DNA from: Norana najaformis | Lineage: Eukaryota; Annelida; Clitellata; Crassiclitellata; Hormogastridae | Assembly: GCA_964023275.1 (NCBI GenBank) | Contig: OZ029914.1 | Coordinates: 30,325,851 to 30,389,850 of the forward strand | DNA: 64,000 nt | Reading direction: 5' to 3' | Part shown: positions 44,790 through 56,689 of the stretch, one piece after another | How the letters are laid out: each line of letters opens with the position of its first letter | How positions within the stretch are numbered: position 1 is the first letter of the stretch | The notes under the pieces: generated by a model | Databases searched by the model: none | Told to the model about the DNA's origin: nothing | The model's input: the letters and a program-made list of their open reading frames with translations, nothing else | Made by a program: the position numbers and the translations under genes

Positions 44790-44970
44790 TTACTATTTTA
44801 TTTACTTTTTACCCGAGGTATAGGGACCTACCTCTTCCCTCAAATTCTAAAAATTCTCCGGATAATGAACAAATGCTGGGACGGCTAGAAATTGTCAAGA
44901 TATGGAGGAGCAAAATTACCGTGGAAGGCATTAGCGTTAAAGCGTTGAATTATTCATTATTATTTTACTT
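44790..44970 (-). pseudogene. RT C-terminal fragment (QRFNAVAF family), reverse strand
   Basis: Reverse complement reads AATTCAACGCTTTAACGCTAATGCCTTCCACGG, a decayed QRFNAxAFxG motif, then CATATCTTGACAATTTCTAGCCGTCCCAGCA and a CCTCGGGTAAA tail running into ATAAA repeats. The copy at 56690-56860 has the same words (AGCGCTAATGCCTTCCGTGG, CAGATCTTGACGATTTTTAGCCGTCCCAGAA). Confidence 0.7.
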
Positions 44971-45565
44971 CCTATTTTATTTATTAATTTTATTTTCGCA
45001 AAGTGCATGCGTAAACTCCAAGGATCAAGAATGAAAAACTCTGCAACATTTTGGCACTTACCAGAATCAAAATATGAAATTAAACAAGTTTAGAATCTTA
45101 ATAAATGTAAGACGGTACACACACCGCCTGTCGATACCAGGGCCACTGTTCTTCTTCAACAACTTCAACACAATTTTATTTAACTCTTTTATAGAAAGTT
45201 TTCTAATTTCGAGCTCTATTCAAAATTAAACACAGTTTTATTGATGTTAAGGCAAAATTTGAAATTATACGATGTGACTTCAGCTGCCTTATCATGTACG
45301 TGGACTGTGATCCTAACATTAACATAAGTCTATTTTAATCTATGTTTTATATTGCTAGGCTAACAACATATAATTTCGATAAAATAAACTTGCCGCAAGG
45401 CTTCACGTACAATGGCCGTAAAATGTAACGCGCTATATAAATGTCGTGATAGACCTTTATACTAGCGCATTGTTCGTAGTCTCTCTAAAAGGTCTACACG
45501 TGTTTTACAGTGCGCCTGAAAAGTATCCTTTCGAAGGCAATGCAGCTTACTGTTAGTATATATGG
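44971..45565. other. AT-rich spacer with a terminal tail remnant
   Basis: CGCGCTATATAAATGTCGTGATAGACC at about 45430-45455 is the 3' end of an L2-like element in forward orientation with no coding part left. Nothing else recognised. Confidence 0.5.
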
Positions 45566-45574
45566 CATGATAAG

Positions 45575-45680
45575 CAAGAGAGAGAGAGAGAGAGGAGAGA
45601 GAGAGAACGAGAGAGAGAACGAGAGAGAAAGAGAACGAGAGACAGAGAGAACGAGAGACAGAGACAGAGACAGAATCATG
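45575..45680. repeat. (GA)n / GAGAACGA microsatellite
   Basis: AGAGAG with regular AACGAGAG interruptions, ending in GACAGA repeats. Confidence 0.93.
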
Positions 45681-45854
45681 TTCATACAGTAACTGCACAT
45701 GACAGTGCTTCATGTTCGTGTAGTGACGCTGCTTCTGACAAAGCACGATGTCTAAGTGGATGACCTTGTCGTCATCTATGAAGCTGCAGCTCTTTGCTCG
45801 TTGTGGCATGTGGCTCTTTCTCATGATGCATTCTCTTTGTTTTACAATCGAACT

Positions 45855-46110
45855 GCATCGTCTTCTTCGTCTTCTACCAAGTGCCATTCTCAATTTAAGG
45901 AAATGCCAACTAGTTATACATAGGCTAACAACAGAGCTGCGTCTCCTGCCAAGTACTATCCTTCAGCGCAAAGGCCAACGGACTATTCCTTGGTCAGTGG
46001 GCTGAGGTGCGTCTCCCTCCAAGTACCATTCTTCCCTTTAAGGCCATTTTGCCATAGGTAAACGAGCTACGCTTCCTACTAAGCATCATCGTTCTTCGCG
46101 GAGACCATCG
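45855..46110. repeat. Eroded tandem repeat of about 60-80 bp, four units
   Basis: The phrase TCT.C.CCAAGTACCATTCTTC followed by AAGGCCA recurs at about 45868, 45950, 46015 and 46075 with strong divergence. Confidence 0.55.
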
Positions 46111-46329
46111 CCTCGAAAGGGTCAAAGGTAGCTCTGGCGACTGGAGGAGGCGTCTTAGACGGTCGTTGATAACGCGTGTCTCATGTGGGCGCTATATAAT
46201 TTAGATAGAGGACATGTCGGTCCGAGGACTTGGAGAAGGACTTCGGGAGACCCTCGAAGGGAAAATATCAACAGCTTGTCGCGTGTTCGTCGCGATGATA
46301 AGAGCGGGGAAAGGCAGAACGCGGGTCAG

Positions 46330-46770
46330 ATGGAAGAGGCAGGAGACGAGGAGGTGGAGAAGGAAGAGGAGAAGGAGGAATTGAAGAGGGAACGAGGAAC
46401 AGAGGGAGAGATATGAAAAACGCAGACCCGGTTGGAAGGAGGGCAGAAAGGCAAGTGGAAGAGAAGACGAGAATGCGGATAATAAAAAGAGAAGGGGAAA
46501 GAGAAAGACAGAAGAGTGAGAAGAGAAACAGAAAAGAAGAGAGAAAAACAGAACGAGTGAGAGAAAGACAGAAGGAGTGACAGAAAGACGAAAGGAGTGA
46601 AAGAAAGACAGAACGAAGTGAGAGAAAAACAGAAAGGAAGAGATAAAGACAGAAGTAGTAAGAGAAAGACAGAAGGAGTGAGAGAAAGGCTAAAGGAGCG
46701 AGATAAATACAGAAGCAGTGAGAGAAAGACAGGAGAGAAGAGAGAAAGACAAAAGGAGTGAAGCATGGAG
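46330..46770. repeat. GA-rich minisatellite (about 20-bp unit)
   Basis: Purine-rich array built on AGAGAAAGACAGAAGGAGTG, degenerate, about 15 units from 46490 to 46765, with less ordered AGGAGG upstream. The Leu/Ser-rich reverse frame is an artefact. Confidence 0.85.
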
Positions 46771-47231
46771 CCTAATCTTCATATTGCAAAAGCGTTCGTG
46801 CGATATTAGAACCCCGCCTTGTCAGTTGAAATTTACAATCCACTGTTCATCGATATACACTGCAAGGATATTTCAGTCTACTTGTGGTTGGACTGATCTT
46901 GTCATATCTGCGCTTGAGTCGCAAGATCCTTCAACTCCATGCTGGGCCACTTTTCTGAGAGACTCAGAAAGCGCAGTCTTAAATGATAGATAGCTAGCTA
47001 ACTAATTCTTTTGAGAGAGGGGGTGCTTGAGACGAGTAATAAATTCGGGGTTCATACCTGAGGGAGGAAAACTGGGCGAGACACACACGTGAGAGGGATC
47101 AAGCCAGACAGCGTGAGACGGTGAGAGCGGAAAACAGGCGTATGTACGTAGACAGAATGGAAATCACATGAGGTGGAGCAAAGCAAAAACAGAGACAGAC
47201 ATGCAGACAGTTTTATCAGACGGACAAACAG

Positions 47232-47449
<218 letters not shown>

Positions 47450-47474
47450 CATATACATACATACATACATATAC

Positions 47475-48085
47475 GGCAAGTCAATCTGTCAGTCATCCAG
47501 TCAGCTATTCAGTCAGGCATTCAGGAACTAAGTAAGTGTGTAAGCCAGCCAGCCACCAGTCAGTCAATCGTTCAAGAATTCGGCGATGAAGTGAGAAAGG
47601 AAGCGAGCTACCAAATGAAAGAAATACACGCTAAAAATACGGCGATTTGGATGCAGGAAAGAAAGAAGATAGTGAGACGGTGAAGGGCGGTGGATGAACT
47701 GAGCGTTTAGGTCTCTGGCTCTTGGTCCTTCAGTCGGCTAACATCAGAGCTCAATCGAATGTAACCAGACACTAGTCAAAAGTTTCATTTATCCGGATTT
47801 CCAGAACGTCCGATTGAATCTCGTGCTCTGGATTAGCGAAGAGAACAGCAGGATTATAATCCAAGAATTCTCTATCGACGCCATATTTGCATCTCTAGAA
47901 TGCCTTTGATCTTAAAAAAAGTCTAGTACTGTCAAACTCGTGACGAAAATATCTGAATACCCAATTCCTCTGCTCTGTATCTTTTCTTCGGCCACTCGCT
48001 CTGTCTGCTGTCTGTCTCCGCATGACAGACGGAGTGAGTGGCCGATATATGAATGTTTGTATGAATGTCTGTCTATTTGTTCCTA
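47475..48085. other. Spacer, nothing recognised
   Basis: Short CAGT-rich phrases (47480-47570) and featureless sequence; no gene. Confidence 0.5.
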
Positions 48086-48086
48086 T

Positions 48087-48088
<2 letters not shown>

Positions 48089-48137
<49 letters not shown>

Positions 48138-48455
48138 TTTGCACTCTCTCTTGGACTGGGCGTGAAAGCAAAGCTACATTGTCAGCGGGTTTTAATGTAT
48201 CGCTGATATCAGTGATATCATGTATCTGTGTGTAAGCATGCATATATGTACCTACGTATGTATGCATGGACGTATGTATGTATGCATGTACGTGTGTATG
48301 TATGTGTGTATGTGCGATTGTATCCTAGTCTGTATGTATGCATGTATGTATGCATGCATGTGTGTATGTATGTATGTTTGGATATATGTATGCATGTATG
48401 TGTGAATGGATGTACGTATATATGAATGTATCCATGTATGTATACACAGTGTTTT
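48089..48455. repeat. (CT)n and (TATG)n microsatellites
   Basis: (CT)n at 48089-48135 and an imperfect TATG/TGTA repeat at 48216-48452. Confidence 0.93.
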
Positions 48456-48544
48456 ATAAGAACCTGCCGAAAATAAAAGGTCCCGTGTCCCAAAGTGGAA
48501 CTCAAGGAAGGCGCACATTTCCTTTTCTCTAAGTCTTAAGCCGG

Positions 48545-48765
48545 CAGTTGATTAATCCCAAGGTCGTGGACATGGGGCCAGCCCATCACAGGACTTGCTG
48601 GTTACTTCCCAGCCTACGCCAGTACCAATTTACACTGCTTTGTGACAGAGGCATTTAGGCGCAGCAAACTTTCCCAGGATCGTTACACGGAGTCGAATCC
48701 GCTACCGCATGATCATTGACCAAGCGCTTTACCGATTGACCACCGTGTCGACAGCGCTTCTTGCT
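48545..48765 (-). mobile_element. tRNA-derived SINE, reverse strand
   Basis: On the minus strand the head has an A box (TGGTCAATCGGTAAAGCGC, complement of about 48722-48742) and a B box GGATTCGACTCC (complement of 48689-48700), with about 30 bases between, as in tRNA genes. The body continues to about 48545 with TGGGAAGTAACCAGCAAGTCC. There is no clean cloverleaf, so it is a pol III-type SINE rather than a tRNA gene. Confidence 0.6.
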
Positions 48766-48784
48766 AGGCTACTGATTTTAGAGT

Positions 48785-48910
48785 TGTAAGTGTAATTTCG
48801 TAATTTAAGATTTATAAAGAGCCTCTTAGAGAATATACTCAACAAGGGCGTTCCCGACCCGAACAAGTAAAATCACTGTTAAACAGTACAGGCGTCTGCG
48901 GAACCCTGAG
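48785..48910 (-). pseudogene. Non-LTR retrotransposon 3' tail, reverse strand (L2-like family)
   Basis: Reverse complement contains CGCCTGTACTGTTTAACAGTGATTTTACTTGTTCGGGTCGGGAACGC and CTCTTTATAAATCTTAAATTACG, nearly the same as the end of the RT pseudogene at 19780-19885. Confidence 0.85.
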
Positions 48911-49504
48911 AGAAGAACAGAGAGGACTCGAGTCGCAGATCTCGAGAGAAATGGTTCATGAACAACACGTTCGTCTATGAACAACTTGCGCTATATAAAA
49001 GAGCTGGGAAATTCCAGCCAAAACATCAAGGGACCCTATCTTTAGTTGACAGTTGACCCGATGTTCGGGTTTCCTGGTTCGTATTGCGCTTAAGAAACGA
49101 CAGCCAAATGCAGCGTTCGCAGCACAAGGTAACCCAAGCCCCCCATGACTACGACTCCAGGTCCGTGTATGTCTGCCTATGTCTGCCTGTCCTTCTGTAT
49201 CTGTCTATGTTCTTTTGGCTCCACTGTTCTTCTGCTGACTTCCGTGGAAAGACAAAAAGCTCTTTGACGTCCTTAATTTTATTGTTTTACTGTATTAGCG
49301 ATACATTAAAACCCGCTGACAATGTAGCTTTGGTTTCAATTTAGATGCCCAAGGTGAGATTCGGGTATATTTGCCATCCTAAACCGGGCACGACTCTTGT
49401 TATTAACCATGAGTCGTGCGCTTGCTATTGACCCCGCTCCAGAGCACAAGTATTCGAAACAGAAATATAGCCCACGTATATAAAATATGCTAAATCTAAA
49501 TATA

Positions 49505-49735
49505 TGCGGATGCGGTGGGTGTAGTCTTATGGTCGGTGCCTCGTAACCGGAGACTCGTGGGTTCGAATCTTCCGCAAGCCTTTGAGTAGCGATCTTGGAC
49601 AAGTTGCTCACCCTCAATTGTCTGTGGGGAAGGCAACAGGAAACCACCTCACTCATCTCATTCTCGGATGGCACGAAGCCAATGGACCTGCCTTCGGGCA
49701 GAGAACTCATATATATATATATATATACACACATA
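49505..49735 (+). mobile_element. tRNA-derived SINE, forward strand
   Basis: An A-box-like GTGTAGTCTTATGGTCGGTGC (49520-49540) is followed 20 bases later by a perfect B box GGTTCGAATC (49560-49569). The body (49580-49710) contains GGACAAGTTGCTCACCCTCA and GGCAACAGGAAACCACCTCA, phrases familiar from tRNA-derived SINEs of animals. It ends in a TA repeat (49711-49740). A partial second copy of the GAGCAAGTTG phrase occurs at about 49785. Confidence 0.7.
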
Positions 49736-49834
49736 TATATATAGTGAAGTTAAGGAATTGCGTTAATTCTTTCGTGATGCGGCCTTGAGCAAGTTGTCAA
49801 GCTGTTCAAGGTACCAGTCATTCAGATTGACTCT

Positions 49835-49882
49835 TAGTGCACGAATTCAAGTGTAGCTTAGTGCACGAATTCAAGTGTAGCT
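49835..49882. repeat. 24-bp exact tandem duplication
   Basis: Two identical adjacent units TAGTGCACGAATTCAAGTG+TAGCT. Confidence 0.98.
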
Positions 49883-49984
49883 TCTGGCGAAAGAGAATAC
49901 GCAATAACCGGCTCTTGTTCTGTTCATTCGGTAGTTCGATACACTCTATGCCAGTCGGAGTGACCAACAAATTGGGCTTTTGAG

Positions 49985-50190
49985 CGAGGTTCGGTTTGTA
50001 TTGGAAAAGGAGACGATGTGAGAGAGACAGAGACAGAGAAACATAGGTACAGAGTAAGAGAAACTGAAGAAATAGGATATACGCATAGAGAGAGGGAGAG
50101 AGGGAGAGAGAGAGAGAGCAAAAAAGAAGGCACAGAGACGGAGCGAGAAAAATTATAGATTGAAAGACAGAGAATAGAAAAGAAACAGAG
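49985..50190. repeat. GA-rich microsatellite
   Basis: GAGACAGAGA and GAGAGGGAGA repeats, imperfect. Reverse-strand Leu/Ser frames here are composition artefacts. Confidence 0.8.
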
Positions 50191-51180
50191 TGAATGTGTA
50201 TGAAATTTGATAACGAGCGTGTAAAACTCAGCGTATGTGACAAATGGTGCTATAGAAATCTCCAATCTGCGGAGTCCGATATCGCGGAAAGGAAAGACAG
50301 ATTAAAAAATAGGCAGTTTCTGCACTGTACTCCACTTTTACCTCATAGGGCACCAAGGTTGAGAGCTTCGAAAATACGTGTGATATTGGCGTTGGACAAT
50401 GGAGCATAGGGACCGTGAATGCGGAAGTTTGTCCAGTCGACCTAATACTGTCCGCGTGTCCGACTGTGCTTCAGCCGAAAGATCTAAAATGCTCAGGTCC
50501 GAATTTTGACTAAAACAGACAGTAGACGAGGTCGCTTAATAGTGGGATCTAACCTAACCTTACCTTACCTTACCTGGCCTTATCTTCTAAGGCGTCGACA
50601 AGGTTTTGATAGTGGGGATTGTTGAATCCAGGAGTTTTGATGGGTGGCTCTGCTTTATGTCGCCAAGAAATCTGACTACCTTTCTTGAGTCATAGACACA
50701 GACGGCTGTTTCCAAGTCTCCAAAATTTCTTATGACTTATTCCCACAAGCTCTGCTGCAAAAGTTTACTTCTCACGTTCTTGGCTGAATAAACTTATCCT
50801 TTTCCCCTTTTCTTCTCAGCAGACTTCTATGGCTTTTATTCTTTGAAAACCTATGCATAAACGTTTTATCTCTAGGGCAAAAGTAATTGGGCAAAAGCAA
50901 CTATGCTCCTTATCTTATCTTGCCTTTGCGTATCTTACCTTGCCATGCCTTACCTTACCTTATCGTATTTGACCTTACCTTACCTCATTTTATCTTTGTT
51001 AAATGATCTCTTTATTTGGCCAGGCATCTGAAGGTTCAACGACCATTGACAGTCCGACCTTACTACTTAGGTCTACTTCGTAGAACAGAGCCTCTTGGAA
51101 CAGTAGCTTCTGACCACTTCTGCTCTCTCAGTTTCAACAATAGCTTCGATATATACATCAACAGGAGTTGACTTCACCCT
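50191..51180. other. Spacer with CCTTA pentanucleotide tracts
   Basis: Imperfect TTACC/CCTTA repeats at 50555-50590 and 50910-50995. They resemble but are not a telomere repeat (TTAGGG). No gene recognised. Confidence 0.5.
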
Positions 51181-51224
51181 AAAATATCGAGTATGATCTG
51201 GACTCATATATGCTCGCAGTATTC

Positions 51225-51241
51225 CTCTCTTTCTCTCTCAA

Positions 51242-51296
<55 letters not shown>

Positions 51297-51349
51297 TCTT
51301 CTTTTTCTTCCCTCCCTCCTCCTCCCTCCCTCCCTCCCTCCCTCCCTCC

Positions 51350-51396
<47 letters not shown>

Positions 51397-51397
51397 C
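51225..51397. repeat. (CT)n and (CCCT)n microsatellite
   Basis: CT dinucleotides at 51242-51292 and 51351-51392 flanking CTTCCCTCC repeats. Confidence 0.95.
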
Positions 51398-51439
51398 CTC
51401 ATGTTCTCTGGCCTGCTCATGCTGTCTCAATCTCTCAGT

Positions 51440-52035
51440 CCCTCACATTCTGGTCTTGTCTGGACAGCCTTCAACGTCTCATTCTTGAGTTGACGTGTCT
51501 CGTGCATCGAGCGGCCCGAGTTATTGCGAAGTGAGGCGCCTTTTAATAATTCATACGAGTCGTTTAGTATTCATTATGGTCAATTGGTCGATTGGTCGGG
51601 CAGAGAAGAAGTGCTAAAGACTTGCACTTCTCGCCCCACGCTAAACAATATACGCACCAATGACGTAAGACAAAAAGGGTCAGTCCGTCTAATCGCGACA
51701 GTTTTCTGACCCATCATACAAACTCATCGATGCTCTACCGCAATTTCTGTTTGGCCTTTCACTCAAAACTGAAAACATTCCTCTTTCACACATCCTCTCC
51801 TGACACCCCTTCTTCCTCTTATCTCTCTCTCTTCTCTCCAACCCCAAACACCACCACCCGTAGCTGCCACGCTGTTTCTCCGTCTGACATTTGGATCTTG
51901 ACCTGGAACCCAACCCTTTTTGCCTATCGATTTTGTTTTGACTGACCGCCTGTGAATGAGCTGGTCCCCGCGGCGCGGCTTTCGTCGGGCGCTGTAGAAA
52001 TCTCGGAATTACGATTACGAAGTATAACAATAACA
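51440..52035 (+). pseudogene. Non-LTR retrotransposon 3' fragment (GCGCCCAACGAAAG family)
   Basis: Decayed RT thumb (RLILELTCLVHRAARVIAK) near 51470-51530, then LKT-type end residues near 51760-51790 (KTENIPLSH in one frame), then a long 3' part. Its last 200 bases (TAGCTGCCACGCTGT, TTGGATCTTGACCTGGAACC, GGGCGCTGTAGAAATCTCGGAATTACGATTACG) match reversed copies at 58345-58680, 59640-59840 and 61445-61550. One family, four copies in 10 kb. Confidence 0.8.
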
Positions 52036-53230
52036 TATGTGCATGCATACATATTAATAAATGCGCCATTTATTGAAATATACGCACGCACGTGTAATAT
52101 CTAAATTATTCAGAAAACCAGTGCATGTGGGCTGTAGTTTGTTTGCATTTTGGTTGTTTCGTTGCTTCGTTCGATGACAAGAATAACGCAGATAAGACTG
52201 GCGCTGAATAAATTCAGAAGGGTAATCGGATTACATGCAGCTTCAGCTGTGGCCAAGAAGCAGTTGGATCGTGATTCTGTCGTATTCAAAATGAATTCCT
52301 GTTTTATCTTAAGCTGAACTCCGATTCTGTTTTAATTTCTGCTCTCCACTTCGTCGTCGACTACAACTGCGTTCTCTTCGACCAGAACCCTCCACGATCC
52401 CTCTTCGTCTTAATTCCTTGCCCTGTTATTTTGCCCAGTTTTAGCTTTTATTTCTATTTCGCTGTTATCTTGCCATGTCTACACAGACGAGCCATGTTAT
52501 TTTAGACCTTTTTCTTCATCGAAACGAAATATTATGTATAGATAAAGGTGAATTCAGAGGGCAGGACGGCCATGCACTCATCTGATTTTTGGAGACCACG
52601 CCAATGAGTTGTCGGAAACCAGTTTTAATAAGAGTTGCCCGCAGAAACTGAAGTAAAAACACGACTGTGAAAATGGTGTTAAAGCAAATAAAGGAAGGAA
52701 TAGAAAATCCAAAGCGAACATGTCGCTAAACAATTGCGAAAGTGGGACAAAGGATAGGAAAAGTCGATAAATCACGAGAAAGAGAATGAGAAGTCAAGCT
52801 AATATGGAAAAAAAGAGCCAGGGAAACTTAGGTAATGTGGCGTATACGTAAAATCTTTTTTACACCTTATAACATGAAAAATATTGCCTGCCCTTCTCAA
52901 TTCCCCGATCCGCCATCATATGTAGCTTATATAGGGCCTACGCATTTACTAATGCAATATTCCGCATTTCGGCATTGCATTTACACGCAACCAACTCGGA
53001 TATGAAAAGATAGAAGATTCATATCATAAGCGAGGGTAGATTATTAACTTATAGTAATTTAAGTTATTAATTCATCCAACCTTACTTGTGTCTTAAGTAT
53101 ACGATGACTTGGAATGGACGAACTCTATCTTCTCTTATCCGATGCGTCGGTTCGGCTACTGCGTTCCAAACGATTCAACCGCGACCTTCCGCTTCGTAGT
53201 CTCCTCGCGCCACCCAGCGGCTAAGCAGCG
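52036..53230. other. Spacer, nothing recognised
   Basis: No convincing coding exon, repeat or element; a 65-codon reverse frame at 52578-52775 lacks support. Confidence 0.5.
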
Positions 53231-53238
53231 AACTTAAG

Positions 53239-53877
53239 ATGCTCTTTTTCTTCTTCCTGGTTGCAGCGACAGAACCACCGACACGACGAAAGTTTTCCGA
53301 CAATATACAAAAGATGCTCGGCCGGTCTTTATAACAGCATGCTCTTCCCTCTCTCCCTCCTTCCCTCTCTTTCTGTCCGTCTCTCCCGTTCTCCGTTTCC
53401 GCCTGTCATCACTGGAATGGATCCTGGTACGGCTAGGATCTCGCAAATGACAAATCCTCACTGCGTCGGGTAAGATTCTAATTCCCACAGAACGATAACA
53501 TTAATGCTAACAATGTTCTGAAGCCCAAATCTTCACGCTGATACGAATCCTATGACGCGGCTACAGAATCTTACTCCGTCCCGTGCGATTCTTCTCTTCC
53601 CACAGATGCAGCCTGCGTTGATGACTGCGTCACTTGGGCAACAGGTGCGTTGGCGAGTGGCGCGAAGCGAATCGCGAATGAGTTTGAAAATGGATTCCGC
53701 GGAGGAACGAGGGAACGTTCTTTCGAGCTGCTGTATACGCCAACGCTTAACAGAAAAATCGACCTCAATCCGCCCCTTCCGCCCAGTGGGATTTCTTCCA
53801 CTCGGTCCCACCCGGCACCACCACTCACGGAGGTCAACGAAGGTCACCATCTCCGATTGATTCATCGCGGGCCGTAA
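53239..53877 (+). other. GC-rich coding-like island with splice-site signals, strand unresolved
   Basis: A GC-richer block in an AT-rich setting. Forward signals: an ATG at 53239 opening a 31-codon frame with a hydrophobic start (MLFFFFLVAA) then TEPPTRRKFSDN; an acceptor TTCCTGGTTGCAG at 53266; a donor GG|GTAAGA at 53469/53470; an acceptor TTCTCTTCCCACAG at 53605; and an open stretch from there to a stop at 53877 encoding AACVDDCVTWATGALASGAK and a Pro-rich end. However, splicing 53469 to 53606 gives a stop after four codons. On the reverse strand a 110-codon frame (53533-53865) also ends at a GTAAGA donor and carries TCCPSDAVINAGCICGKRR. I cannot decide between strands or exclude noncoding GC-rich DNA. 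No family recognised. Confidence 0.25.
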
Positions 53878-53879
53878 GA

Positions 53880-56195
53880 CGAAAACACGTCACTCGACAC
53901 GTCGCACGATTGTGTGGGTCAGTCGATTAGGTACCATCAAGTGCGTACACCCTTGAAGTATACCCCACGAAGTGAAGAGTGCGATTTACAATTGGAAGCA
54001 GTCGGAGAAGAGACCCACGTGCTTAGTCACCGGTAATTCTGCGCCTCCTACCGACGAGGACGCTTAACATGATGCTGCACAGAGTGCAGAAATTCCTAGG
54101 TTAAGCAACGCACCAGACTGGAATATCGTCGATTTTTAGCAATTGCAATTATGTTCGTTAAAATCAACCCTACATGTATATGTAAATTATCATTAATTAT
54201 GTATTAATTTTTAGTAATATACAAAATACGGTAAGCACGCGGCGATTTTGAGAGGTCTGAAAAGACGCTATTCTACATGTAAGTGTCGTGATGCATACAA
54301 AGGCCTGCATGCATACAAACATAGACTCAATGCATAATGGTGACAAACTGGCAATGGCCAGAGGCTAAATTAATTGTTCGGTGTTAGCACCATCACAGAG
54401 GCAAACGAACACCACGCTGGAAGCAACAACTTTCGAAATTAATTACTATGCTTTCACTTCAGCTCAATTTTCACGATTATGAGACTAACGCCGTCCAAAA
54501 CGCAGCCTAATCTTCGACGTTTTTCAATGTCGAAAGCACTCATTAAGTCACGTGACAATGCACGAAATTGCACGCCAGCAGATTTCGTTCATATGGCGAT
54601 TTTTGCTCTTTATTCGAGACATTTTTCACGTTGGCTTTTGTATGAACAGCAGACGATAGATACTGCGCCGATATTCTTAGGAAGGAAAATCAGTTTGCAC
54701 CGTGTGATATCACGGTCGTCGTCAACGTGGTGAAGGAGGTAGGCCTACAGTACCTCTCGGTAAGCATGCATTAAACACGCCGATACCACAACTAACAGCC
54801 CGGTTTTTGCGAGACTCATAGATGTGCGAGCGAGCTGTTAGTTCCCCGTGACTGGCAATTCACTTTACTAATATAAAGAGACCATGGAAATTAATTTGGA
54901 AAATAAAGAAGCGCTGTAAAACGACACCGGAAGGGCATGTGTAATTAGATGCAACTTCGTCGAGTAACAGTTTTACGTGCGAATGAAATACAAGAAGTCG
55001 GGTTATTTGGTCCTGTGATCTCTATTTATAGGAGCAATGGATATCAGTGATCTGGTCATTTTCAGTGCATTTTCATAATCCAGATAGGTCAAGCCGAGAG
55101 CAAGTGAAGTGCTAGAGTGGGAATTGTTTGTGTCGTGGATTTGGCAAGACAGTTTAAGAATGAAACGAAATGAGATACTTCAATAAGTCAGCGATGAGGT
55201 GGGCAAGAGAAGACGAGAGCAGTGGACATCACTGTATTATCTGTTCGAAGTTGCTTCCACAAATTTGGTGCAGTGCAGACTAATGAGTGGTGAGAATTTG
55301 CTCATGGGATTTTGCTAATGGGGGTATTTCAGAGCAGATTTGAGACGTATCTCCAGGAATCGGTGGCATTTCTACTGCTGTATGCCTATACCCATAAGAT
55401 TCATTTTTAAACAGTAGATTTGTTGGCATAAATAGAACCTAGGTGGCGCTCATCACAATAGAAATGCTTGTCGCTCTTACAGCAGGCATAAATAGCTTGC
55501 AGTGATAACCCATTGACAGTCATCTTCATCCCCATGTACAGCTTACTTCATATAACAGATAATAATTCACATAAATACATTTAAACAGTCCAATAAGTAA
55601 TTTTTATGCAGCTTTCTCATACTTCAACGCGCTTACAGTTTCGTTCAGAAGTGAAGCTTCATATTTTACAATGCAATGCAGGCCTAAATAGCCACACATT
55701 TTAGATACGGCCGCAGTAAACATTCTGAAAATAGGTCAAACATCAGTTAATGATAAAGGCAAAATGTTGCAGTTCTTAATTTTAATTAGCCCGATAAAAG
55801 CGAATTTCGTTATTTTTTTCAAAATTCGCACTCAGAAAAGACATATTCCCAACCACAATCACATGGAAATTAGGCCTAATTAAGGCGGTTTCCGTACAAT
55901 ATACAATACATGTAGTCTAATCAGATAACTGAGACATTTCGGATTTACAAGGATCAAACCCATCAGGCCTATTTACGCATATGGTAACATTAGGCAACTC
56001 CACAGTGGTAGCCTGTAATGTATCAAAATTATGTAGGCCTATACATCTACATAAGCCTTCGTGTACAGTCTAGGCTATTATATTATATGTAGGCATATTA
56101 CGAAGGTAATGTATGTAACTAGGATACGCACAAAACTTGCGACTACACAGATTTCGCTTTGGCGTGTAAACTGCGAACATGGCGATCGAGATCTT
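53880..56195. other. Long spacer, largely featureless
   Basis: No gene recognised. At 54235-54290 a forward remnant of the terminal hairpin (GCGGCGATTTTGAGAGGTCTGAAAAGACGCT) is present. An 84-codon frame at 54479-54733 has no support. 54750-56195 is AT-rich with several TAGGCCTA motifs and no element I can name. Confidence 0.5.
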
Positions 56196-56199
56196 TTGC

Positions 56200-56265
56200 A
56201 TAGCCAGATATTTCGGCACCTTTAAGACATTCCCAAAAGGTGCTATATAAATGTTAAGATAAGTA
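56200..56265 (+). repeat. Retroelement terminal hairpin and tail remnant
   Basis: CGGCACCTTTAAGACATTCCCAAAAGGTGCTATATAAATG: stem GCACCTTT/AAAGGTGC with the ATATAAAT end of the L2-like elements. Confidence 0.65.
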
Positions 56266-56324
56266 TATGTTCAGGACATGACAAAGACCTGAAACATGTC
56301 AGGCGACATATCTTGTGATCGTCT

Positions 56325-56610
56325 GTTTGCCTTTCTCTGGTTCTACCTAAAACTAAAACTCCGGTGAACGAAATTTTTCGGTTGCTGGACCTAAATTTGG
56401 GAGCTCTCTCCCTCTGTCTGTTCGTTTTGCTCAGTCGCTTGTGTCACTTCGTTCTCAATGCAAGGCTCTCCTTTTCCCAACTGCTTAGCCACAGTCCACA
56501 GGCTGTTTCTCTGTCTCTGTGGACTGATCTGGACGTTGACCTGACTGCAGCTGGGTTTTGATGTGCCATCGATTGACGCCTTGTGCATTAGACACCGGTG
56601 CTATAGATGT
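56325..56610 (+). pseudogene. Non-LTR retrotransposon 3'-terminal fragment
   Basis: Same family as 9330-9795. Shared words are TTGCTGGACCTAAAT, TCTGTTCGTTTTGCTCAGTC, GTCACTTCG and TAGACACCGGTGCTATAGA. RT tail peptide (SLPLSVRFAQSLVSLRSQ) in a broken frame; followed by AAT triplets at 56617-56668. Confidence 0.8.
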
Positions 56611-56689
56611 TACCAATTAATAATAATAATATTAATATTAATAAATAATAACAACAATAATAATAATGATAACCAGTTATCTTTTCCAA

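Noticed and set aside
49505..49585. Functional tRNA gene
   Set aside because: A and B boxes are present, but no proper acceptor stem or seven-base-pair ends can be formed, and a SINE body with TA tail follows.
50555..50995. Interstitial telomere repeat
   Set aside because: The unit is CCTTA/TTACC, degenerate, and not TTAGGG or another known animal telomere repeat.
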